From Bifidobacterium mizhiense (lineage in GTDB: Bacteria > Actinomycetota > Actinomycetes > Actinomycetales > Bifidobacteriaceae), in contig NZ_BPWE01000005.1 in NCBI RefSeq assembly GCF_020884755.1, positions 62,001 through 126,000 of the forward strand: 64,000 nt of DNA. Direction: 5' to 3'. How positions within the stretch are numbered: the first letter of the stretch is position 1; each line of letters opens with the position of its first letter. Below the pieces are notes generated by a model. The model saw only the letters and a program-made list of their open reading frames with translations. It ran no database searches and was not told the DNA's origin. Positions 25,875 through 37,100 of the stretch are shown here, one piece after another. A program made the translations under genes and the position numbers.

Positions 25875-28800
25875 ATGCGTCAGCGTTCGGGCATGGCAGC
25901 AGCAGCCCTGGCCTTTCTCCTAGCCCTGTCCTGCACACCCGCTTTGGCCGGGAGTACCGACAGTCCATCCGAAGAAGCCACGCCCACCACCCTGGACAAA
26001 CAGCAGGGGGATGATAGCCCGCAGACCGTATCGCCGTCCTCCTCCCCACCAATGTCTTCCCCACCAACGTCCTCACCCCTGCCAACGTCCTCGCCCCTGA
26101 ACCACACGACCCCGATGCCTTCCTCACCCACGCTCGACACTGCCGGCGATGCTGATGCCGTCCAGGCCCGGTCCTCCGCAACCTGGACGGTCAGCTTCGA
26201 TACGGCAGGCGGCGGCAGCGTTGGCAGGCAGACCATCCCCGACGGGGGCCAGGCCAGTCGGCCCAGCCCCGACCCCACCAGGGACGGATATTTGTTCGAC
26301 GGCTGGTTCCAAGGCGACGTCGCCTACGACTTCACCCAGCCCGTCACCGGTAGCATCACCCTCACCGCCCACTGGACCAAGGGAGACGGCCATTGGGCCA
26401 TCAGCCCCAGCCAAGGGCCCATAGCCGGGGGCGCCAAGGTCACCCTCACCCCGCCCGCGCAACGCGGCATCAAACTCAGCCAGCTCAGCATGGGCGGCCT
26501 TCATTCCGCGGCCATCAGCTCGGACGGCAACCTCTACACCTGGGGAGACAATGGCGCAGGCGAGCTGGGCGACGGCACCAACACCAACCGGTCCACACCA
26601 GTCCATGTCAAAAAGCCCAAGGGCACGCCGGAAAAATTCATTTGGAAAGAAGTCAGCATAGGCTGGGACCATTCCGCGGCATCCGGTTCGGACGGCAACC
26701 TCTACATTTGGGGCCAAAACGGCCGCGGCCAGCTGGGCAACGGCACCACCACCAACCAGAACACACCGGCCCCGGTCAACAAGCCCCAAGGCACGCCAGC
26801 AGGATTCACCTGGAAACAATTCACCCTAGGCGACTTGAGTACCGCAGCATTCGGTTCGGACGGCAACCTCTACATCTGGGGAAACAACCAGTATGGGCAG
26901 CTGGGCAACGGCACCACCACGAACCAGACCAGGCCGATCAAGGTCGACAAGCCCCAAGGCACGCCAGCAGGATTCACCTGGAAACAGGCCAGCCTTAGCT
27001 GCAATCATTCCGGAGCTATAGGCTCGGACGGCAACCTCTACACCTGGGGATGGAACTTCAGCGGCCAGCTGGGCGACGGCACCACCACCGACCGGCACAC
27101 GCCGACCCTGGTCAACAAGCCCCAAGGCGCACCCGCCGGGTTCACCTGGAAACAGGTCAGCATAGGCTGGCAGCATTCCGCGGCAATCGGCTCGGACGGC
27201 AACCTCTACACCTGGGGGCAAAACTACAGAACCCAGCTGGGCGACGGCACCAACACCGACCGGCACACGCCGACCCTGGTCAACAAGCCCCAAGGCGCAC
27301 CCGCCGGGTTCACCTGGAAACAGGTCAACCTAGGCGACTGGCATACTGAGGCGTTGGGCTCGGACGGCAACTTCTACATCTGGGGAAGCAATGAAAACGG
27401 CCAGCTGGGGGACGGCACCAACACCACCCGGAGCAGGCCAATCCCGGTCAACAAGCCCCAAGGCGCACCCGCCGGGTTCACCTGGAAATACACGATCCCT
27501 GGATGCAACCATACCGCAGCGATCGGCTCGGACGGCAACCTCTACACCTGGGGAGTCAACGGCAACGGCCAGCTGGGCAACGGCACCACCACCAGCTGGA
27601 CCAGGCCGGGCATGGTCAACTTCCCCGGCGCCGTCACTCCCACCAGCGTCCTGTTCGGCCAGGCCAAGGCCACAGGAATCACGGCCAACCAAGACGGCAC
27701 CTGGCAGGCATCCACGCCCAAGAATGAGCCGGGGGGCGTGGACGTGACGGTCGGCTGGAGCCGGAACGGGCCGCAGCCGGACGATCACCTGCAATACACA
27801 TACATCGCCCCCCAATACCAAGTCGGCTTCAATTCCAAAAACGATTCCTGCCCCGCCCCCACGGGCATGCCCCCCAGCCAGTCCGTCACCCAGGACGGGC
27901 AGGCGGAACGCCCCTACCCGGACCCGAGGGCCGAAGGCTGCCTGTTCGACGGCTGGTTCCAAGGCGATGTCGCTTACGACTTCAGCCAGCCAGTCACCCA
28001 TGACACCACCCTGACCGCCCACTGGACCAGGGAAGACACGCAGCACTGGTCCATCAGCCCGGACCATGGGCCCGAGACCGGCGGCACCGAGGTGACCCTG
28101 ACTCCGCCCGCACAGCGAGGCATCAGATTCAACCAGATCAGACTGGGCTACAACCATTCCGCAGCCATCGGCTCCGACGGCGGCCTCTACACCTGGGGAG
28201 GCAACGACGACGGACAGCTGGGCGACGGCACCAACACCAGCCGGAGCAGGCCGGCCCTGGTCGACAAGCCTCAGGGTGCGGCGGATGGGTTCACCTGGAA
28301 ACAGGTCATCCTCGGCGGCTGGCATTCCGCAGCCATCGGCTCCGACGGCAACCTGTACGCCTGGGGGGACAACGGCAGTGGCCAGCTGGGCGATGGCACC
28401 ACCACCAACCAGAACAGACCAGTCCTGGTCAACAAGCCCGATGGGGCACCCAAAGGATTCACCTGGAAACAGGTCAGCCTGGGTGGCTTTCATTCCGCAG
28501 CCATCGGCTCGGACGGCAACCTCTACACCTGGGGGTACAACGAGTACGGCCAGCTCGGCAACGGCGCCACCACCAACCAGAACAGGCCAGTCCTGATAGG
28601 CAAGCCCCAAGACGCTCCTGAAGGATTCACCTGGAAACAGGTCAGCCTCGGCGGCTGGCATTCCGCAGCCATCGGCTCCGACGGCAACCTCTACACCTGG
28701 GGAGACAACCAGTACGGCGAGCTGGGCGACGGCACCACCACCAACCGGCAGACGCCAATTCAGATCGCGAAGCCCAATGGATTCACCTGGACACAAGCCA

Positions 28801-29618
28801 GCCTAGGCGAACATCATTCCGCGGCCATCAGCTCCGACGGCAGCCTGTACACCTGGGGAAGAAACTCCGAGAGCCAGCTGGGCGACGGCACCACCACCAA
28901 CCGGCAGACGCCGATTCAGATCGCGAAGCCCAATGGATTCACTTGGGCACAAGCCAGCCTAGGCGACGGGGATTCTGTAGCTTCCGGATCTGATGGGAAC
29001 CTGTACGCCTGGGGATGGAACATCAGCGGCCAGCTGGGCGACGGCACCACCACCGACCGGCAGACGCCGACCCTGGTCAGCAAGCCCCAGGGGGCACCCA
29101 AGGGATTCGCCTGGAAACAATCCGGCGTGGGATGGTATCATTCCGCAGCCATCGGCTCCGACGGCCAGCTTTACACCTGGGGAAACAATGGCAACGGTCA
29201 GCTGGGGCGCGCCCCCTCCAACGCCTGGCCGGCCAGCCGGCCGGGACCGGTCGGCTTCCCCGGAGAGCCGCAGACCACCAGCGTATGCTTCGGCCAGAAT
29301 CAGGAGCAGGGCACGTGCCTCGCCGCAGGCAAGGACCTCAAGCCCAGCCCCGACGGCACCTGGAAGGTGACCACTCCCCCTTACACGCCGGGGCTGGCGC
29401 CCGTGGCCATCGACTGGACCCAGGATGGCAAGCAGCAAGAAACCGACAAGGGCAACACCTACCGGTACCTGCCCATCGCCAGCCTGCCCCTGACCGGAGG
29501 CGACGGCATGCTCCTTCTGCTCGCCATAGGACTGCTCACCGCAGGAGCCGCCACAGCCGCCAAAAGCCGCCAAAAGCAGGCCCGCACGACAGGCAGCATG
29601 AACACTTCACACAAGTAA
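25875..29618 (+). CDS. LPLTG-anchored surface protein with two RCC1 beta-propellers and InlB-like repeats
   Basis: A 1247-residue exported protein. The start at 25875 opens a signal peptide ending CTPALAG; a longer frame begins at 25836 but spoils the signal. A Ser/Pro/Thr-rich stretch (25-95) precedes two copies of one module: InlB B-repeat-like domain (about 102-169, and 648-717, ending DGWFQGDVAYDF), a TIG-like strand pair (ISPSQGPIAGG, ISPDHGPETGG), then seven RCC1 repeats (199-582; 748-1117) with the signature HSAAIGSDGNLYTWG, and a closing FPG...SVxFGQ segment. The C-terminus has the sortase motif LPLTG (1204-1208), a hydrophobic span and a basic tail. RCC1 repeats are near identical in DNA. 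Probable adhesin or ligand-binding surface protein; no enzyme motif is seen. Confidence 0.88.
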   Translation: MRQRSGMAAAALAFLLALSCTPALAGSTDSPSEEATPTTLDKQQGDDSPQTVSPSSSPPMSSPPTSSPLPTSSPLNHTTPMPSSPTLDTAGDADAVQARSSATWTVSFDTAGGGSVGRQTIPDGGQASRPSPDPTRDGYLFDGWFQGDVAYDFTQPVTGSITLTAHWTKGDGHWAISPSQGPIAGGAKVTLTPPAQRGIKLSQLSMGGLHSAAISSDGNLYTWGDNGAGELGDGTNTNRSTPVHVKKPKGTPEKFIWKEVSIGWDHSAASGSDGNLYIWGQNGRGQLGNGTTTNQNTPAPVNKPQGTPAGFTWKQFTLGDLSTAAFGSDGNLYIWGNNQYGQLGNGTTTNQTRPIKVDKPQGTPAGFTWKQASLSCNHSGAIGSDGNLYTWGWNFSGQLGDGTTTDRHTPTLVNKPQGAPAGFTWKQVSIGWQHSAAIGSDGNLYTWGQNYRTQLGDGTNTDRHTPTLVNKPQGAPAGFTWKQVNLGDWHTEALGSDGNFYIWGSNENGQLGDGTNTTRSRPIPVNKPQGAPAGFTWKYTIPGCNHTAAIGSDGNLYTWGVNGNGQLGNGTTTSWTRPGMVNFPGAVTPTSVLFGQAKATGITANQDGTWQASTPKNEPGGVDVTVGWSRNGPQPDDHLQYTYIAPQYQVGFNSKNDSCPAPTGMPPSQSVTQDGQAERPYPDPRAEGCLFDGWFQGDVAYDFSQPVTHDTTLTAHWTREDTQHWSISPDHGPETGGTEVTLTPPAQRGIRFNQIRLGYNHSAAIGSDGGLYTWGGNDDGQLGDGTNTSRSRPALVDKPQGAADGFTWKQVILGGWHSAAIGSDGNLYAWGDNGSGQLGDGTTTNQNRPVLVNKPDGAPKGFTWKQVSLGGFHSAAIGSDGNLYTWGYNEYGQLGNGATTNQNRPVLIGKPQDAPEGFTWKQVSLGGWHSAAIGSDGNLYTWGDNQYGELGDGTTTNRQTPIQIAKPNGFTWTQASLGEHHSAAISSDGSLYTWGRNSESQLGDGTTTNRQTPIQIAKPNGFTWAQASLGDGDSVASGSDGNLYAWGWNISGQLGDGTTTDRQTPTLVSKPQGAPKGFAWKQSGVGWYHSAAIGSDGQLYTWGNNGNGQLGRAPSNAWPASRPGPVGFPGEPQTTSVCFGQNQEQGTCLAAGKDLKPSPDGTWKVTTPPYTPGLAPVAIDWTQDGKQQETDKGNTYRYLPIASLPLTGGDGMLLLLAIGLLTAGAATAAKSRQKQARTTGSMNTSHK
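26494..29210 (+). repeat. RCC1-coding tandem DNA repeats (2 x 7 units)
   Basis: Units of about 165 bases code for SxDGNLYTWG-type repeats; seven lie at about 26494-27610 and seven at 28138-29210. Within each block long stretches are nearly identical, for example the segments coding for NKPQGAPAGFTWKQV. Such repeats can recombine and change the number of units. Confidence 0.8.
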
Positions 29619-29727
29619 GCAACAGTCCGGGCCGTACAACAATCACAGCCAATACCAGCCTGGCACCTGATGACCAGGCAAACATCTTCCACATATAATG
29701 CGGGCATCCGAACCCGCAGAATGCAGG

Positions 29728-31152
29728 TCAGGCCTGGCCCTGGTCCTGGCTCTTCCACCAGTCCCGCAGCTCCTGCTCGGCTGTCTGCTGGTCGACCGGG
29801 CCCTGATCCAGACGGTAGTCCAGCATGTGCTGATAGGCGCGTCCCACCTGCGGTCCTGGCTTGAGGTTCAGAATCTGCATGATCTGTTGTCCATTCAAGT
29901 CGGGCCGGATGGCATCCAGATCCTCCTGCCGACGCAGTTGAGCCACCCTGTCCTCCAACTCGTCCATGGCGGAGGAGAAGACCTGAGCCTTGCGCTTGTT
30001 GCGGGTGGTCGCATCGGCCCGGGTCAGGCGATTGAGCCGCTCATAAAGCGGACCGGTCTCCCGGGCGTAGCGGCGTACGGCCGCATCGGTCCACCGCTCG
30101 TCCACATAGCCGTGGAAACGCAGGTGCATGGAGATCAGGTCGCAGACGTCAGCGATCAGATGGTGGTCGAAGCGCAGGGCCTTGAGGCGCTTGCGGGCCA
30201 ACCGGGCCCCGACCGCGTCGTGATGATGGAAGCTTACCTTGCCACCGGGCTCAAAGCGTCTGGTGGCGGGCTTGCCGATGTCGTGCAGCAGGGCGGCCAG
30301 ACGCAGGGTCAGGTCCGGAGCAGGCACAGGTCCGTCAGGTCCGGTCTCCAGGGCGATGGCCCGGTCCACCACCATCAGGGTGTGCTCGAAGACGTCCTTG
30401 TGCCGGTGATGCTCGTCGATCTCCAGCTGCAGGGCTGGGATCTCAGGTAGAACGATGTCGGCCAAGCCGGACTGTACCAAGGCCTCGATGCCCTGGACGG
30501 GGTGGTCGGCCAGCATGAGCTTGGTCAGCTCATCGCGAATCCGCTCGGCCGAAACGATGCTGATTCGTTCGGTCATGCGGGTGATGGCCTCGGCTGTCTC
30601 CGGTGCGATGGTGAATCCCAACTGGGCCACGAACCGCACGGCCCGCATCATCCGCAAGGGGTCATCGTCGAAGGATTGGCGGGGATCCACCGGGGTTCGC
30701 AGCACCTGCTTGGCCAGATCGTTGGCCCCCCGGTAGGGGTCTACGAAGACCAGATCGGGCACCCGCAGAGCCATGGCGTTGACGGTGAAGTCACGCCGTG
30801 AAAGGTCGCCCTCAAGGTTGTCCCCATAGTCCACCTCGGGCTTGCGGGAGTCGGGATCGTAGGTGTCTCGCCGGTAGGTGGTCACCTCCACCTTGACCTC
30901 GGTGCCGTCTGGACGCCGCCGAAGCGCACCCAGGGTGCCGAATTTGCGCCCCATATCCCAGAAGCCCGACCCCCAGTGACGCAGGATGGGCTCGAACTGC
31001 TCGGGCCGGGCCGAGGTGCAGAAGTCCAGGTCATGGGAGGGCCGGTGCAGGAGCAGATCGCGTACAGGACCCCCTACCAACGCCAGTTCATATCCCTGCT
31101 CGGCGAAGAGGCGTCCGAGCTCGATGGCCTCCGGCCAGACTTGGAAATCCAC
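29728..31152 (-). CDS. cca: CCA tRNA nucleotidyltransferase
   Basis: Adds or repairs the 3' CCA end of tRNAs. The 474-residue product starts with the class II head domain: GGPVRD (Gly27 on) and the catalytic DLD pair (Asp41, Asp43), then RRDFTVNAMAL and the DDPLRMMRAVRFVAQLGF neck. An HD-type domain with LLHDIGKP and HHHDAVG follows, as in many actinobacterial PcnB-like enzymes. I chose the GTG at 31152, which is six bases after AGGAAAGG; a GTG at 31158 is possible. The gene lies head-to-head with the nudix-murJ operon, the same arrangement as in mycobacteria. Confidence 0.92.
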   Translation of the reverse strand: MDFQVWPEAIELGRLFAEQGYELALVGGPVRDLLLHRPSHDLDFCTSARPEQFEPILRHWGSGFWDMGRKFGTLGALRRRPDGTEVKVEVTTYRRDTYDPDSRKPEVDYGDNLEGDLSRRDFTVNAMALRVPDLVFVDPYRGANDLAKQVLRTPVDPRQSFDDDPLRMMRAVRFVAQLGFTIAPETAEAITRMTERISIVSAERIRDELTKLMLADHPVQGIEALVQSGLADIVLPEIPALQLEIDEHHRHKDVFEHTLMVVDRAIALETGPDGPVPAPDLTLRLAALLHDIGKPATRRFEPGGKVSFHHHDAVGARLARKRLKALRFDHHLIADVCDLISMHLRFHGYVDERWTDAAVRRYARETGPLYERLNRLTRADATTRNKRKAQVFSSAMDELEDRVAQLRRQEDLDAIRPDLNGQQIMQILNLKPGPQVGRAYQHMLDYRLDQGPVDQQTAEQELRDWWKSQDQGQA

Positions 31153-31233
31153 GCTCACCCTTTCCTACGGAGTTGATGCGCCTACTAGCATACCGTTACC
31201 CCACCTGCACATTACCTTACGTAGAGTTGGAGT

Positions 31234-31902
31234 ATGATTACGCCCGCGGACATGGCGCGCATGCTTGCACATAGCGCCGACTCTGCGGGCACCCATGCCC
31301 GCGGACAGCAGGGGCAGGACCATCTTGTGGAAACCGTAAGCGAACGTCTGGATCCGCGGGTTCGCGAGCGCATACAGACCGAGGATGACATACCCACGCC
31401 TGCCCTCATGCCTCGGCATAAGCATGCCTCAGGACCTTCCACCTTTGCCTCCCTGGATGCCCAGGAACTGCCCGTAGTGCGAGAGTATTCGGCGGGTGGG
31501 CTGATCTTCGACCGACATGACCGGGTGGCCATCATCGCCCGGCACTCCCGCTCGGGCCACCTGGAATGGTGTCTGCCCAAGGGGCATATCGAGAAGGGGG
31601 AAACACCCGAGCAGACGGCCGTGCGCGAGGTTCACGAGGAGACGGGGATACTGGGCAGGGTGACCGACTCCATCGCCACCATCGACTACTGGTTCACCGG
31701 AACCAACCAACGGGTCCACAAGCTGGTCCACCATTTCGTCCTGCGGATGATCGGCGGATCCCTGAGCGTGGAGGGCGACCCTGATCACGAGGCCGAAGAT
31801 GCCATCTGGGTGGACTTTTCCGACCTGACCTCGGTGCTCAGTTATCCTAATGAGCGTAAAATAGCCTGGCTCTACGCGAGGAAGTACAAAAAACAGCCAT
31901 GA
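31234..31902 (+). CDS. NUDIX hydrolase
   Basis: A 222-residue hydrolase of nucleoside diphosphates linked to another group. The complete Nudix box is at residues 117-139 (GHIEKGETPEQTAVREVHEE, then TGI), with all metal-binding Glu residues. An N-terminal extension of about 85 low-complexity residues precedes the domain. TAGAGT lies six bases before ATG, with no ribosome-binding site at a useful distance, so the mRNA may be leaderless. Its stop overlaps the DUF6049 start (ATGA). The substrate is unknown; the mycobacterial neighbour at this position is MutT4-like. Confidence 0.9.
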   Translation: MITPADMARMLAHSADSAGTHARGQQGQDHLVETVSERLDPRVRERIQTEDDIPTPALMPRHKHASGPSTFASLDAQELPVVREYSAGGLIFDRHDRVAIIARHSRSGHLEWCLPKGHIEKGETPEQTAVREVHEETGILGRVTDSIATIDYWFTGTNQRVHKLVHHFVLRMIGGSLSVEGDPDHEAEDAIWVDFSDLTSVLSYPNERKIAWLYARKYKKQP

Positions 31903-34112
31903 TCCAGACCCCTCTGCGCCCGAGCGGGCGCACCAGCCAGCGCACCCATGCCTTCAATCGATGGGCCGGGTGGGCTCGAATCCTACCGGCGATCGTCCTC
32001 CTGCTAGCCCTGGTGGTGACTCCCTGGCTGCCAACACCGGCACTGGCTGCCCCCAATCATCAGAACTCGGCCGAAGTGGCCCTGCGCTGGTCGACGCCTG
32101 TGGTGACTGACAAATCCGGTTATGCCCTGCGCGCTACGGTGACCAACACCGCGAACCAGCCTATGGAAAATGCCCATCTGAGCGTGTCCACCAGTGCCCT
32201 GTACTCCTTCAGCTCCCGGGCCGACATGCAGGCTTGGTCCGAAGGCCACGCCCGCATCCCCACCCCGGACGTGCTGGGTACACAGACCGTACCGACAATC
32301 CCGGCCGGGCAGAGCACTGAGGTTTCAGTCAATGTGCCGGCTGATCAAGGCGCGATCAAGAAGATGACCAGCTGGGGGCCCAAACCCATCCGACTTTCCC
32401 TAAGCGACGGTCAGAATCGGGTTCTGGGCGACGTGTTCACCTTTTTAACCCGAACATGGGATGGACTGCCCACTGCTGGCACCCCTGCACTGTCTCTGAC
32501 CATGGTCATGCCGCTGATCTCCTCGGACTGGAACATTGACGACAAGGCCATGACAGCGCTGATGACCCAGCCCGGTACCGAATCCGAGTCAGACCCGGGC
32601 AAGAATAAAGACCAGAGCGTGACACTGACCCGTCAAGGGAGCCGCCGCCAGGAAGATCAGAGTCAGCTGCTGGCTAAGCACGGGGCCCTGCAGGCCTTGG
32701 GCGATCCGGTCTACCTGTCCGCCTTCGCCAACCGTCCCAAGATCCAGGGGCTGATCCAGCCAGCAGACTTCGACATCACCGGATACGCCTCCCAGAACCA
32801 GGATCGCTATGCCAAGGCCGGGGTCACCCCCGAGTCCTGGAGCGCCCAGACCGCAGCCAAGCTCTATCCTGATGCCGCTTCCGGCACATACGCCTGGCAG
32901 GGCAGGCAGGAATGGACCATGGAATCCATCGCTGCAGCCCGCCGCGCCGGCTACCAGACGGTCATTGCCCCGCAGGGCTTCGAGGTAGGAGCCGGCACCT
33001 CCGCCCACACCGGCAAGTACACCATCGACACCCAGGCCGGACAGGTGACCGTCCTGTCGGCCCAGCGCGAACTCAGCAACCTGGCCAGGGGCAACCCCAG
33101 CTCCACGCGGGCCACCGGGGAGCAGACCCAGGCGGGGCAGACGGCACGCTTCATGGCCCAGAGCGCCTTCTATCAGATGGAACAGCCCTACGCCGAGCGC
33201 TCCCTTATGGTCTGCTTTGATGCTGATCAGGACACTCAGCATGCGGACAGGATCATGACCGAGTTGGAGCACGCTCCCTGGATCCACCTGGAACCCATGG
33301 ACAATCTGATGCGAGCACCCGACTTCACCGGCGGCTCATCTGGCCTGCTCAAGGCCCTCGAAGCCGATGACGGTCAGGGCGGCGCCAAACATGGTGACAG
33401 CTCGGCAGCCACCTTGGACTCCCTGATCGCCAGCAGGGCGGACATCGACCGGTTCGCCTCCTCCATTCTGGCCGATGATCAGAAGACCGCCCAGCCCTCT
33501 GCCAGCGCCACGGCCGGCAAGGCCGACAGCCAGGCCTTGGCCCGACAGGATGCTGACACCACCGCCCGCCAGCCCAAGGATCCACACCAGTGGCTGAACC
33601 GGCTGACCGCCGCCCACGACGATCTAGCCCTGAAGTCCCTGGGCGGAACCCCAGCCGCCGCCGGCCTGGCCGATCAGGCCGGCGCCATATCCCACCGGCT
33701 CCTGGACGGCATCAGCATCACGCCCAGCGAGTCCCTGAACGTGGTCAGCGAGACGGCCTCCATGCCCGTCACCGTCAGCAACAGCCATCCCTACCCGGTC
33801 CACGCCCGCATCAGCGCACGAACCGACTCCATGGAGATCGTCACCTCGCGCCTGGCGGATGTGGTCATTCCCGCCCGATCCGAGGCCCAAGTGACCTTTA
33901 AGGTCAGAGTGGCGACTGCCGGCAGGGCCAACGTGGACATCGGCCTGCTGGACAGCCAGGGCCGTCCCTTCGGCCAGATGCGCCGGGCTCAGATCACCAG
34001 CAATCTGCGTCTGAGCGACATGAGCGGCCTGCTCATCATTGTCTTCGCTGTGCTCCTGGGGCTCCTGGGGCTCTGGCGGCAGTTCCACCGCACGAAGGAC
34101 CCGGACGAATGA
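31899..34112 (+). CDS. DUF6049 exported membrane protein
   Basis: Unknown function. The 737-residue protein has an N-terminal basic and hydrophobic segment (residues 27-50, signal or anchor), a large extracytoplasmic part with Ig-like strands near the end (AQVTFKVRVATAGRANVDIGLL), and one C-terminal transmembrane helix (GLLIIVFAVLLGLLGLW) with a short charged tail. The same gene position (between a NUDIX gene and murJ) is held by a related protein in other actinobacteria. It overlaps both neighbours by four bases, so nudix, DUF6049 and murJ are translationally coupled. The link suggests a role near lipid II export or wall assembly. Confidence 0.82.
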   Translation: MIQTPLRPSGRTSQRTHAFNRWAGWARILPAIVLLLALVVTPWLPTPALAAPNHQNSAEVALRWSTPVVTDKSGYALRATVTNTANQPMENAHLSVSTSALYSFSSRADMQAWSEGHARIPTPDVLGTQTVPTIPAGQSTEVSVNVPADQGAIKKMTSWGPKPIRLSLSDGQNRVLGDVFTFLTRTWDGLPTAGTPALSLTMVMPLISSDWNIDDKAMTALMTQPGTESESDPGKNKDQSVTLTRQGSRRQEDQSQLLAKHGALQALGDPVYLSAFANRPKIQGLIQPADFDITGYASQNQDRYAKAGVTPESWSAQTAAKLYPDAASGTYAWQGRQEWTMESIAAARRAGYQTVIAPQGFEVGAGTSAHTGKYTIDTQAGQVTVLSAQRELSNLARGNPSSTRATGEQTQAGQTARFMAQSAFYQMEQPYAERSLMVCFDADQDTQHADRIMTELEHAPWIHLEPMDNLMRAPDFTGGSSGLLKALEADDGQGGAKHGDSSAATLDSLIASRADIDRFASSILADDQKTAQPSASATAGKADSQALARQDADTTARQPKDPHQWLNRLTAAHDDLALKSLGGTPAAAGLADQAGAISHRLLDGISITPSESLNVVSETASMPVTVSNSHPYPVHARISARTDSMEIVTSRLADVVIPARSEAQVTFKVRVATAGRANVDIGLLDSQGRPFGQMRRAQITSNLRLSDMSGLLIIVFAVLLGLLGLWRQFHRTKDPDE

Positions 34113-37100
34113 GCTCCGTAGGGCGCAACTCCGCCATCATGGCCACGGGCACCGCGGCCTCCCGGGTGACCGGGCAGATCCGCACCATCCTGCTGGCAGC
34201 CGCCATAGGCACCACCGGGATCGCAGCCGATGCCTACCAGACCGGCGCCATGATCCCCCAGGTCATGTTCACCCTGATCTCGGGCGGCATCTTCAACGCC
34301 GTCCTGGTCCCGCAGATCGTACGCACCCTCAAGGAGAGGGACGCGGCTGACCGGCTGAACAAGCTGATCACCGTCGCCATGGTTCTCCTGGCCCTGCTGA
34401 CCCTGCTGCTGATGCTGGGCACCCCGGTGCTGACCACCATCTATCTGAACTCCAAGTGGAACCCCGCACAGCGCGCTCTGGCCAACTCCTTCACCCTCTG
34501 GTGCATGCCCCAGGTCTTCTTCTACGGGCTCTACACGGTACTGGGTCAGATCCTGGCCGCCAAGGGCCGATTCACCGCATACGCCTGGAGCTCGGTGGGC
34601 GCCAATCTGATCAGCTGCCTTGGCTTCCTGGTCTTCATCCTCCTGTTCGGCAACGCCCGCAGCCAGCCGGTGGGCTTCTGGGACAACGGCAAGGTGGCCC
34701 TGACCGCCGGAGCCTGGACCCTGGGAGTGGCCTTCCAGGCGCTGGTCCTCTTCATCCCCCTGATCATGAGCGGCTTCCGCTATCGACCGCGCTGGGGCCT
34801 GCGGGGCATCGGCCTGCGATCCATGGGATCGGTGGCGGCCTGGAGCATGGGTGTGGTGGTCATCGACCAGCTGGCCAACGTGATCAACGCCCGCATCAAC
34901 AATGGCGCCCCCCTGGAGGGCAACCCCTTGGACATCGCCGGCAACGGCTCCTACCAGAACGCCTACACCCTCTTCATCCTGCCATACTCCCTGGTGGCCG
35001 TTTCTGTCAGCACGGCCATCTTCCCCAAGCTGTCCAAGGCGGTTTCGGACGGCCGCATTGAGGATGCCCGCGAGGATCTGAGCCAGGCCCTGCGCAATGT
35101 CGGGCTGATGATGTTCTTTTTCACTGCGGTCATGCTGGCCATTCCTGTGCCCATCACCCGTGCCCTGCTACCCTCCGTGGGCGTCCACGAGGCAGTCCTG
35201 ATCTCGGGACCACTGATAGGTCTATCCCTGGGGCTGGTGCCCATGAGCGCCTTCCTGCTCATTCAGCGCACCTTCTACGCCTTCGAGGACGGAAGGCATC
35301 CCTTCATCTTCGCGGCCGTCTCCAACACCATCCAGGTGGTGTTGGTCCTGGCATCCATCCGCCTGGCCCCTCCCCGTTATTGGGCGGCCCTGGTGGGACT
35401 CAGCCTGTCCTTGAGCAACATCCTCAGCTTCCCCATGCTGGCGGGCATGCTGCGCAGGCCCTTCCAGGGATATTTGGATGGCCGACGCATCCTTGGCACC
35501 TACGCCAAGGCTTTCCTAGCGGCGGGTCTGGCACTGGCGGCATCCCTGACGGTCAAGACTCCGCTGACCCGCCTGGTCGGCGCCTGGGTCCAGGACCGGC
35601 AAGGCCACATGAGCTGGGTACAGGCACTCTTTATCTGCGTGGTCATCACCCTGCTGACAGCGGCCATCTACGCCGTGACCCTGGTTGCGCTACGCACCGA
35701 GGAATTCACCCAGCTCATGGTCGACCTGGCCCGCCGTCTGGGCAGGACGGCCCGGCACCCGGTCCGCAGCCTGGACGCCTTGGACGGACGGCCCTCCCGA
35801 CTGGCCGACCGCTCGGTCAGGGTGGTGCACTCCTCCTCTCCTGATTCCACCCAGCCTGGCATGGACGCGGCTCTGGAGAACTTCGAAGAGACCCGCGAGC
35901 CCGGCACTGATGGAGAATCCGCGACAGCCGGGCCCCCTCCAGCCCCTCCGGCCCCGCAACCCGTTAGGATTGTGCCTAGGAACAGCACGGTCCACCACGG
36001 CGTCGCCAACCACAGGCGACGCCCCACTTCTGATGAGAGCTCGGCAAGCATGAACGCGCATATCGGAGACACCATCCTCGGCAGATACACCTTGGTCACC
36101 CTGCTCCGCCGTGCCAACGGCTTGAGCGTCTGGCGGGCCAAGGACAAGGTGCTGGACAGGGACTGCCAGCTCTTTATCGCCGGCGATTCGACCTGCACGG
36201 ATCTGATCAACGTCAACGCCTCCGGCCTGGCGCTGAGCAAGGACCGCCGATTCACCCCGGTCTACCAGCTGCACACCAGGGACGGGGTCTCCCTGATCGT
36301 CACCGCTCCCGATGCCGGCATGTCCCTGAGGGACTACATGCACGGGCCCGCCGGCGAGACGTTGAGCGACCGGGCCATAGGCACCATCATGGGTGAGGTC
36401 ACCGAGGCCATGCGCACACTGCATGCCGCCGGCATGGTCGACTATGCAGTCTCAACCAGTACCATCAGGCTGGCGCCGGCCTCTATCACCCTGGCCGATG
36501 CCCCCATCTCGCCCATGATCGCGCACCCGTCAGTCCCGAACGAGACGGGATTGGCTGACGAGGAGCATGCCATACGCGAACTGGCTGGCGTGCTCTACGC
36601 CATGCTGACCCGCCGACCCGACCAAGACGGACGACAGCCCAGCCTGCAAGCGCTTCCCAAACACACACCCGGGGAGTTCAGGATCATCTGTATGCGCGGA
36701 CTGGGACTGACTGATGATCAGGGGGCCAAGCCGGTGCCCCTGGTCACCCTGGCCGAGCTGTCGGCACTGCTCAGCCCCTGGATCCCTCCCGAGGAACTGA
36801 CCGACAGCGATCTGATCTGGCCTGAGATGGACGGCCGCGCCTCCATCGAGACCGTGGCTCTGAGACCGGTGGATCCCAAGGATGTACTGCCCCTGCCCGA
36901 TGGGCTGACCTCCTCAGCCCTGCCTGCCGCACAGACTGTGACCCATAATGAGCCGCACTGGAAGACCAACCAACTGCTCTTCCCCGGCCGGAGCGAAATC
37001 GAGATGCTCAATCCCGAAGACACGGACACCGACCTCTTCTCGCTCTTCGACGAACGTCAACGGCTGCGCTCCTTGAGCAGCCGCTCCCGCAAGACCGCGG

